From assembly GCA_902560015.1 (NCBI GenBank), contig CACEKA010000003.1, positions 1 through 32,000 on the forward strand: 32,000 nucleotides of DNA, given 5' to 3'. The notes beneath the pieces are model-generated. The model was not told the DNA's origin. It did not search any database and saw only the letters and a program-made list of their open reading frames with translations. Shown in pieces: positions 26,069 to 32,000 of the stretch (within the stretch, counting starts at the first letter, position 1; each line of letters begins with the position of its first letter). This DNA is from an uncultured Pelagibacteraceae bacterium. Its GTDB lineage: Bacteria > Pseudomonadota > Alphaproteobacteria > Pelagibacterales > Pelagibacteraceae. A program made the translations under genes and the position numbers.

Positions 26069-27221
26069 GATAAAATTCCTCGATTTTTTTAATCATCTTA
26101 TCTAGCTGTTTTCTATTAATAAATTCATGAACAGGTAGAGATATTGTAGACTTAGCTATTTTTTCTGTAACCGGAAAATCTCCATTTTTATAACCATAAA
26201 GTTTTGATGCAGGCTGTAAATGCATGGGTACTGGATAATGTATCTTTGCATCGATCTTATTTTTTCTTAAATAATTAACTAGTTTATCTCTTAATAAAAA
26301 ATTTTTTACTCTGAATTCATATAAATGAAATACCTCTCTTAGAAAATCTTTTCTTTCTTTTAAAATTAAATTTTGGTTTTTAGACAATTTTTTATCAAGA
26401 TAATGTGAATTTTTAATTCTATTTTCAGTTATGTGCTTAATCTTTTTTAATAAATGAACACCTACTATAGCCTGAATTGAGTCTAATCTTGAATTATAAC
26501 CAAATATTTTATTTATATTTCTGGAGACAAGACCATGATTTCTTAAAAGCATTAATTTATCATAATATTTTTTATTATTAGTTAAAATAAAACCTCCATC
26601 TCCCCAAACGTTTAGATTTTTTAAAGGATGTAAACTGAAACAACCCATATCACCAAAATTACCTGCTAATTTTTTCTTTCTTGTAGCAAGTATGGCATGA
26701 CATGCATCTTCAACAATTGGTAACTTATATTTTTTTGAAATTTTTTTAATCTTATCCATTTCACAAATTCTGCCACTCCAATGTACTGGCATTATCGCTT
26801 TTGTTTTTTTTGTAATTTTTTTTTCAATCTCATCAGCATTTATATTGTAATCTTCTTTTGTATCTACAAATATTGGTTTTGCACCAGCGGTAACTATTGC
26901 TCCAATTGTTGCATAAAAAGTATATGGAGTTGTAATGACCTCGTCTCCTTCTTTAACACCCAAACATTTTAAACTTAACATCAATGCATCTGTTCCACTT
27001 CCAACAGAAATTACATATTTGCTCTTTAGCAAAGTTTTTATTTTTTTTTCAAAAATATTAACAGGACTTCCTAATGTAAATTCATTAGACAATATCAGTT
27101 TTTCAATTTCCTTAAAAATATTTTTATAATCTTTAAACTGATTAGTTAAATAATTATGTTTTATTTCAAGGTTTCTATCATTAGCATATTGCTTAAGTAA
27201 AAATTTATTATTTATTTTCAT
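26058..27221 (-). CDS. DegT/DnrJ/EryC1/StrS-family PLP aminotransferase
   Basis: A 387-aa member with canonical motifs: VGSGTDALMLSLKCLG (phosphate-binding loop, about 73-88), TTPYTFYATIGAI, IVEDACHAI, and FSLHPLKNLNVWGDGG with the PLP lysine near residue 201. Typical for transamination of nucleotide keto-sugars. ATG at 27221 is chosen; TTG at 27227 is an in-frame alternative. It begins inside the end of the upstream dehydratase-like gene (14 nt overlap) and ends inside the start of its paralogue, forming a coupled unit in which a dehydratase product could be aminated. An N-terminal extension of about 35 residues distinguishes it from the paralogue. Confidence 0.9.
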   Translation of the reverse strand: MKINNKFLLKQYANDRNLEIKHNYLTNQFKDYKNIFKEIEKLILSNEFTLGSPVNIFEKKIKTLLKSKYVISVGSGTDALMLSLKCLGVKEGDEVITTPYTFYATIGAIVTAGAKPIFVDTKEDYNINADEIEKKITKKTKAIMPVHWSGRICEMDKIKKISKKYKLPIVEDACHAILATRKKKLAGNFGDMGCFSLHPLKNLNVWGDGGFILTNNKKYYDKLMLLRNHGLVSRNINKIFGYNSRLDSIQAIVGVHLLKKIKHITENRIKNSHYLDKKLSKNQNLILKERKDFLREVFHLYEFRVKNFLLRDKLVNYLRKNKIDAKIHYPVPMHLQPASKLYGYKNGDFPVTEKIAKSTISLPVHEFINRKQLDKMIKKIEEFYHEN

Positions 27222-28191
27222 ATTCAATATTTTTTTTGTTAAAACTTAAATGTTTATCAACATAAAACTTTATTGTTTTTTTTAAACCCATTTTCAAATC
27301 ATATCTTGGTTTCCATTTTAGTTCTTTGGAAGTCTTTTTACATGAAAGATAATAGTTCAAATCCTTACCCTTTCTATCAGCAACCCTGGTCACAAGTTTT
27401 TGAAAATCATAATTAAATTCTTTGCAAATAAACTTAATTACATCTTTGATATAATAATATTTATTAGTACAAAAATGATATTTTTTTCCTACTTTCCCTT
27501 TCTTTACAACTTTATAAATTCCATTATTAAAATCTTCATCATAAATAAAATCTCTTCTACTCAGTCCACTTCCATGAAGAGGGAATTTTGTATTTGATTT
27601 AATTGAGTAAATCACTTTTGGGATTAATCTATATAATGGTTGATGTCGCCCATAAAAGTTTGAAAATCTCACTATAATTGATTTTGGATTTTTATTGTTA
27701 TTGTAATTGTCTAACAAAAACTCTGTATTTAATTTAGAAATAGCATATGGAGTGCTTGGTGAGAAACTTTTACTGTATTCATCTATTTGTTTTTCAGATG
27801 ATCCAAATATTTCAGGTGTTCCAATATAAATAAATTTTTTTAAAAAATTCATCGTGTTAATCTTTGTGATTAAATCAATTTTTGAGTTAAAATTAGTGTC
27901 AAAGTAATACTTTGGATTTATCCAACTTTCATTAACCATACACACTGAGGCAAAATCAACTATATATTGAGGTTTAATTTGATTTACTAATTTTATAAGT
28001 TTTTTTGGATTTTTTTGTAAATCAATTTTAGATAACTTTAATTTATCTGTTTTTTTATATGACAGAATTTTTTTATTTCTATTAGACGCATATGTTCCAT
28101 AAACTTTAAAAAAATTTTTTTTTAATAAATATTTAGAAAAACTATATCCAGCAAAACTTGAGGCTCCTAAAATTAATATTTTTTCTTTCAT
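27208..28191 (-). CDS. Nucleotide-sugar dehydratase/epimerase (RmlB/GMD-like extended SDR)
   Basis: A 327-aa extended SDR. The NAD motif is ILGASSFAG (7-15), a variant of GxxGxxG. Then come DFASVCMVNESWINP, the active-site strand IYIGTPEIFGSS (121-132), YAISK (Tyr149, Lys153), RFSNFYGRHQP and HGSGLSRRDFIYDEDF. The C-terminal DRKGKDLNYYLSCKKTSKELKWKP strongly recalls dTDP-glucose 4,6-dehydratase (RmlB). The RmlB TDE triad reads T-P-E here, so the catalytic aspartate is missing and the reaction may be epimerisation or reduction instead. It lies directly before the two aminotransferases, suggesting one amino-sugar pathway. Confidence 0.83.
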   Translation of the reverse strand: MKEKILILGASSFAGYSFSKYLLKKNFFKVYGTYASNRNKKILSYKKTDKLKLSKIDLQKNPKKLIKLVNQIKPQYIVDFASVCMVNESWINPKYYFDTNFNSKIDLITKINTMNFLKKFIYIGTPEIFGSSEKQIDEYSKSFSPSTPYAISKLNTEFLLDNYNNNKNPKSIIVRFSNFYGRHQPLYRLIPKVIYSIKSNTKFPLHGSGLSRRDFIYDEDFNNGIYKVVKKGKVGKKYHFCTNKYYYIKDVIKFICKEFNYDFQKLVTRVADRKGKDLNYYLSCKKTSKELKWKPRYDLKMGLKKTIKFYVDKHLSFNKKNIEYENK

Positions 28192-28194
28192 AAT

Positions 28195-29451
28195 TTAATA
28201 TCTAAAATTAAATCCTAATTTAGCATCCGTATGGTATATAGAATATTTTAAAAATTTCTTGTTATTAAATATATTTTTACAATTTATCCTGCTCTTATCG
28301 TAAATTATATTTTTTACCACATCAAAAATTTCTTTTTCGGTATTATTTTTTAAAAAAAAATTTTTTTGCTCAGGATATAAATGTAAATTTTTACTAAAAA
28401 TATAGTTTAAAGGAATTATTTTACTACTAACTTTATCATAATATCTCTTTAAAATGAACATGTCATTAGATTTTGTTAAAATCATCATATTAAGTTGGGT
28501 AGCATCTATACAAAAAAAATCTGCTTTAGATAAAACATTCATTGAATTAATACCTCCAGCTGAACAAATTATAAGTTTCGCTAATTGTATCAGATTACAT
28601 TGAATTTCTTTTTCTTTTTCGTTTTCTACTAAAAGTTCTAAATAATATGGATTTTTAATTTTTAATTTTTTTGTTTTTTTATGAATAAATCTTACAACTT
28701 TAATTTTTTTTTTTATTAAAAAATATATTGATTTTTTTATATTTTCGATTGATGAGCTTCTGGATGAAGAAACACCATAAAACTCATCATCTCTTATATG
28801 TAGACAAACAAATTTTTTTACATCAATATTGTTTTTAATTATAAAAGAGTCTGTCACAAAACTTTTTCTCTTAACTAAAGGTAATATATAATTTTTAAAT
28901 TTTTTTTTATAATTTTTTTGTAATTTATTATAATTACAATTGGGATTAGTTGCTTCATACTTCCAAGGATTAACACTACACATATTGCTGTAAGTAAAAG
29001 GATGTAGAAATAAGAATGATAAAAAATTATTAAAGATTATAATTTGATTGCCATAAAGACTTTTAATATAGTTATTTATACATAGATTATTTGGTGCAAT
29101 TAAAATTAATCTAAATTTTTTTTTTTTAAGTTCGTTACTTTTTATTAAGCAATCCAGCTGTTGAACAAATGCGCCAATTTGGTAAAAATTTATATCTAAA
29201 ATTCTATATTTTGAAAAATAAATTAAAGTCTGAAATGGTATAGTTATAAAAAGATAAACTAATGAAATTAAATGTTTTAAAAAAAGAAAAATTTTTGAAA
29301 TATTATTTTTATAACTATTATTGAAAAAATCTAATAGTAATAAAAACCTTTGAATAATATTTAATCTTGGACCCCATTTTTTCCCATCAAATTCTATCGG
29401 TGGTAAGGGTAAAAATATAAATAAGATATACTTTTTAATATATTTATTCAT
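28195..29451 (-). CDS. Putative glycosyltransferase, TIGR04372-like
   Basis: A 418-aa protein. A hydrophobic N-terminal stretch (about 55-85, SLVYLFITIPFQTLIYF) may bind the membrane. The core reads QIGAFVQQLDCLIKSNELKKKK, LILIAPNNLCINNYIKSLYG, and KKFVCLHIRDDEFYGVSSSRSSSIENIKKSI, the last being the most telling: an HIRD-type loop followed by an Arg and Asn/Ile motif found in TIGR04372 family glycosyltransferases. Later, LAKLIICSAGGINSMNVLSKADFFCID resembles a donor-binding GTSSG-type loop. The reaction is unproven. The gene is the first of the leftward four-gene run, 3 nt before the dehydratase, and contains a run of 12 A in its coding strand (29116-29127). Confidence 0.62.
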   Translation of the reverse strand: MNKYIKKYILFIFLPLPPIEFDGKKWGPRLNIIQRFLLLLDFFNNSYKNNISKIFLFLKHLISLVYLFITIPFQTLIYFSKYRILDINFYQIGAFVQQLDCLIKSNELKKKKFRLILIAPNNLCINNYIKSLYGNQIIIFNNFLSFLFLHPFTYSNMCSVNPWKYEATNPNCNYNKLQKNYKKKFKNYILPLVKRKSFVTDSFIIKNNIDVKKFVCLHIRDDEFYGVSSSRSSSIENIKKSIYFLIKKKIKVVRFIHKKTKKLKIKNPYYLELLVENEKEKEIQCNLIQLAKLIICSAGGINSMNVLSKADFFCIDATQLNMMILTKSNDMFILKRYYDKVSSKIIPLNYIFSKNLHLYPEQKNFFLKNNTEKEIFDVVKNIIYDKSRINCKNIFNNKKFLKYSIYHTDAKLGFNFRY

Positions 29452-29495
29452 AACTTGTTATTACCAAAATTTTCTTTTATAGCTATCTCTGTTTT

Positions 29496-31277
29496 ATGAA
29501 TATAAGTGATTACATTGTAAATTTCTTCCTAAAAAGAAATGTTGATACTGCTTTTGGAGTTACAGGTGGTGGAGCGATGTTCCTAAATGAAGCATTTAGA
29601 AAAAATAAAATTAATTTTATTTTTACGCACCATGAACAATCAGCTTCTATGGCAGCTGAGGCGTACACTAGGATAGCAAAAAAACCTGCAATTTTGTCTG
29701 TTACGACTGGACCTGGTGGAACTAATGCTGTCACTGGTGTAACTGGTGCCTGGATAGATTCTATACCGATGATTGTCATTTCAGGCCAGGTTCAAAAAAA
29801 AGATATGATAAATAAATCTAAAACAAGGCAAATAGGGGTTCAAGAAATTAATATTCTTGATGTTGTAAAACCAATCACGAAATATTCTGTTTTAATTAAA
29901 AATGAAAAGAATCTAGAAAAAATTTTAAATGATGCTTACCTTCATGCTACTACAGGTAGGCCTGGCCCAGTATGGATAGACGTTCCATTGGATGTTCAAT
30001 CTAAAAAGATTAATATAAAATTAAACAAAATTGTAAAAAAAAGTAATAATAAAAAATTTATAGATCAAAGAAAGATAAATAAATTTATTGAATTATTTTC
30101 TAACAGTAGGAGACCAATTGTGATTGCTGGAAATGGTATTCATATAGGAAATGCTGAAAATGAATTTCAAAAATTTTACAAGAAAACTCAAATTCCAATT
30201 ATAACTTCATGGAATGCGTCAGATTTAATTACAAATAATAATAAACTTTTTATTGGTAGAATGGGACTGTTTGGTGAAAGATGTGCAAACTACGCTATTC
30301 AAACTTCAGACTTAATTATTGTTTTAGGGTGTAGACTTTCACAGCCTATGATTGGCTATAATGCAAATTTATTTGCGCCTAAAGCTAAAAAAATTTTAGT
30401 TGATATTGATCAAAACGAGATAAAAAATAAAGGACTTAATCCATCTCTCTATTTTAATAACGATATAAAGTTAACTTTAGAAAAGTTAAATAAGTTAAAA
30501 TATTCAGAATCAATAGTTTATTCAAAATGGTTAAATAAATTAAAAAAATTAAGAAAAAAATTTCCAGTTACACCACCAAGTGAAAATGTTAATGATAAAA
30601 AAGTAAATAAAATTAATTCATTTAGATTTATAAAAATTTTATCTGAAAATTTAAATGGAAATGAAACTATCGTTACTGACATGGGAACTAGTTTTACTTG
30701 TACAATGCAAAGCTTTGAAATAAAAAATAAACAAAGGCTTTTTACTTCATCAGGCCTTGCAGCAATGGGGTTTGGTATTCCAGGAGCAATTGGTTCATAT
30801 TATGGAAATCCAAATAAAAAAATAATATGTATAATTGGTGATGGAGGAGCTATGTTTAATCTTCAAGAATTACAAACCATTGTTTCATACAACATTCCTA
30901 TTAAAATTTTTTTAATAAATAATGAAGGTTATTTAACAATGAAATTAATGCAAAAAAAAAATTTTGATAAATTTGTAGGAGCTTCGAAAAAAAGTGGGCT
31001 ATCTATGCCTGATTTTCTCAAAATCTCAAATGCATTTAAAATAAAAAATCTAAATATTAGCAGTGAACAAAAATTAAAAAAAAATATTAAAAAAATTATT
31101 AACTCAAAAGATAGTTTTTTTACTCAAATTAATATGCCTGGCTTTCAAGAATTAATTCCACGAGTTCAATCTAAGCTTAAAACTAATGGAGATTTTATTC
31201 CAGCAACTTTAGAAAATATGTATCCATTTTTAAAAGAGGAGGAGCATGAAAAAATCATTAATGATTTAAAGTCATGA
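29496..31277 (+). CDS. Thiamine-diphosphate-dependent enzyme, acetolactate synthase-like
   Basis: A 593-aa three-domain ThDP enzyme. The N-terminal PYR domain has FGVTGGGAMFLNEAF (20-34) and THHEQSASMAAEAYTRI with the activating Glu47; the middle domain has IVIAGNGIHIGNA; the PP domain has IIGDGGAMFNLQELQTI (447-463) with the GDG...N cofactor site (Asn475/476). Family members condense pyruvate-derived acetaldehyde with a second carbonyl. A true IlvB is normally paired with ilvN, absent here; the next gene is an overlapping SDR (ATGA). In glycan loci such enzymes (for example YerE) attach two-carbon branches to keto-sugars, a reasonable but unproven reading. Active-site residues look intact. 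Confidence 0.82.
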   Translation: MNISDYIVNFFLKRNVDTAFGVTGGGAMFLNEAFRKNKINFIFTHHEQSASMAAEAYTRIAKKPAILSVTTGPGGTNAVTGVTGAWIDSIPMIVISGQVQKKDMINKSKTRQIGVQEINILDVVKPITKYSVLIKNEKNLEKILNDAYLHATTGRPGPVWIDVPLDVQSKKINIKLNKIVKKSNNKKFIDQRKINKFIELFSNSRRPIVIAGNGIHIGNAENEFQKFYKKTQIPIITSWNASDLITNNNKLFIGRMGLFGERCANYAIQTSDLIIVLGCRLSQPMIGYNANLFAPKAKKILVDIDQNEIKNKGLNPSLYFNNDIKLTLEKLNKLKYSESIVYSKWLNKLKKLRKKFPVTPPSENVNDKKVNKINSFRFIKILSENLNGNETIVTDMGTSFTCTMQSFEIKNKQRLFTSSGLAAMGFGIPGAIGSYYGNPNKKIICIIGDGGAMFNLQELQTIVSYNIPIKIFLINNEGYLTMKLMQKKNFDKFVGASKKSGLSMPDFLKISNAFKIKNLNISSEQKLKKNIKKIINSKDSFFTQINMPGFQELIPRVQSKLKTNGDFIPATLENMYPFLKEEEHEKIINDLKS

Positions 31278-32000
31278 TTTTTCAAAATAAAAATATATTA
31301 ATAACAGGTGCTTCATCTGGTTTAGGATTATGTTTAACTGAACATTTCAACAAAAAAAATGCAAACTTAATCTGTGTTGGCAGATCGAAGTTAAAAATTA
31401 AAAAAATATTAAGAGATTTAGATAACACGAAAATTAATTTTTTAAGTTTAGACCTAACAAAAGATAAAAATTTAAAAAAAATGTTGGGATTTATAAAAAA
31501 GGAAAAAAAAAAAATTGATATTATAATTCATTGTATGGGTGGTGGCTTTGGAAAAAAAGATCATCTTTTAGATAAAAAAGATTTTGAATTTCTCATGAAA
31601 ATCAACCTTGGTGTATCAATAGAAATTAACAAATATATTATTGAAAATAAGTTATATAGAGATTTAAAGATTATTCACATTGGTTCAGTAGCATCAATAG
31701 AAAATGTTGCTTCTGTGGGATACTCCACATCAAAAGCAGCGTTAATTGGATATGTTAAAACTGTTTCAAAACATTTTTTAAATAAAAAGATATTTATTTC
31801 ATCAATATTACCAGGAGCTTTTGAATATAAAGGAAATTCTTTTGAAAGACTTAAAAATAGAAATTTTAAAGAGTACTCTAAATTCATTAAAAAAAGATTA
31901 CCTCTCGGATATATTCCAAAACCTGATGAGATGACAACTATGATTGAATTAATGGTTTCAAATAAGGGAAAGATGTTTACTGGAAGTTCGATAATTTTAG
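31274..32000 (+). CDS. Short-chain dehydrogenase/reductase (partial, C-terminus cut by window edge)
   Basis: The frame opens at ATG 31274, overlapping the ThDP enzyme stop by 4 nt, and is open to the window end (242 codons). The classical SDR core is complete: ITGASSGLG (10-18), VGRSKLKI, a DIIIHCMGGG strand in place of the usual NNAG, catalytic Ser138 in IHIGSVAS, and YSTSK (Tyr150, Lys154), then ILPGAFEYKG. The last visible residues (KMFTGSSIIL) are the usual end of the fold, so only a handful are missing. It likely reduces or oxidises a carbonyl made or used by the upstream enzyme, such as a branched sugar intermediate. Contains a 12-A homopolymer at 31503-31514. Confidence 0.85.
   Translation, partial: MIFQNKNILITGASSGLGLCLTEHFNKKNANLICVGRSKLKIKKILRDLDNTKINFLSLDLTKDKNLKKMLGFIKKEKKKIDIIIHCMGGGFGKKDHLLDKKDFEFLMKINLGVSIEINKYIIENKLYRDLKIIHIGSVASIENVASVGYSTSKAALIGYVKTVSKHFLNKKIFISSILPGAFEYKGNSFERLKNRNFKEYSKFIKKRLPLGYIPKPDEMTTMIELMVSNKGKMFTGSSIIL

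Noticed and set aside
29510-29779. 89-aa antisense frame within the ThDP enzyme gene
   Set aside because: Lies over the conserved PYR domain codons of a convincing gene.
29496-31277. Calling this gene ilvB
   Set aside because: No ilvN follows and the setting is a glycan locus; sequence alone does not place it in the branched-chain amino acid pathway.
14069-32000. CRISPR array, integrase, transposase or prophage genes in the accessory region
   Set aside because: No regularly spaced direct repeats, recombinase motifs or phage genes were seen; the island shows only glycan genes and debris.

Overview
The window looks like a SAR11 (Candidatus Pelagibacter-type) marine alphaproteobacterial chromosome. 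It is very AT-rich and tightly packed, with many 1-14 nt gene overlaps, and it carries alphaproteobacterial markers (a DUF4164-type protein beside zapA, a TrcR/DUF1013 gene, a miniature aa3-oxidase subunit IV gene, pntA1-pntA2-pntB). The isolated 5S rRNA gene next to a surface-polysaccharide region is the arrangement I recall for hypervariable region 2 of Ca. P. ubique HTCC1062, which lies between the 23S and 5S genes. The assignment rests on these features, not on a database search.

Region 1 (1-8959) is conserved core. Leftward: a coiled-coil DUF4164-like gene and zapA (cut by the window edge). Rightward: a packed run of tkt, gap, pgk, class I fructose-bisphosphate aldolase, a thiE-like gene, efp and a suhB-like phosphatase, covering the lower glycolytic/gluconeogenic and pentose-phosphate steps. 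Then rpmE-trcR behind an extended -10 promoter, and rpsU. Region 2 (8960-10155) holds initiator tRNA-fMet and, just after it, a lone accessory sugar-methyltransferase-like gene. Region 3 (10128-14054) is a leftward block in transcription order 5S rRNA, rpmJ, a 36-aa aa3 oxidase subunit IV, pntA1, pntA2, pntB and a transaldolase; the 5S gene has its own plausible promoter and ends about 16 nt before the rpmJ start codon.

Region 4 (14069-32000) is an accessory surface-glycan region in mixed orientations. It contains glycosyltransferases (three GT2, one TIGR04372-like), a WecA/MraY-type initiating sugar-phosphate transferase, an O-antigen polymerase/ligase-like protein, a fused ABC exporter, two SAM methyltransferases whose start codons overlap head to head, several NAD-dependent sugar epimerases/dehydratases, two tandem DegT-type aminotransferases, an acetolactate-synthase-like ThDP enzyme overlapping a short-chain dehydrogenase, and at least one clear gene relic (a frameshifted GT4 glycosyltransferase C-terminus). 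Together they suggest synthesis of one or more modified, probably amino-sugar-containing glycans built on a polyprenyl carrier and exported. The region continues past the right edge.

I found no CRISPR array, transposase, integrase, prophage or recognisable riboswitch. I do not see a clearly new defence or mobile system. The most interesting points are the split rRNA operon with 5S feeding directly into rpmJ, the gene decay inside the island, an altered active-site motif in one of the paired aminotransferases, and the ThDP/SDR pair in a glycan locus.
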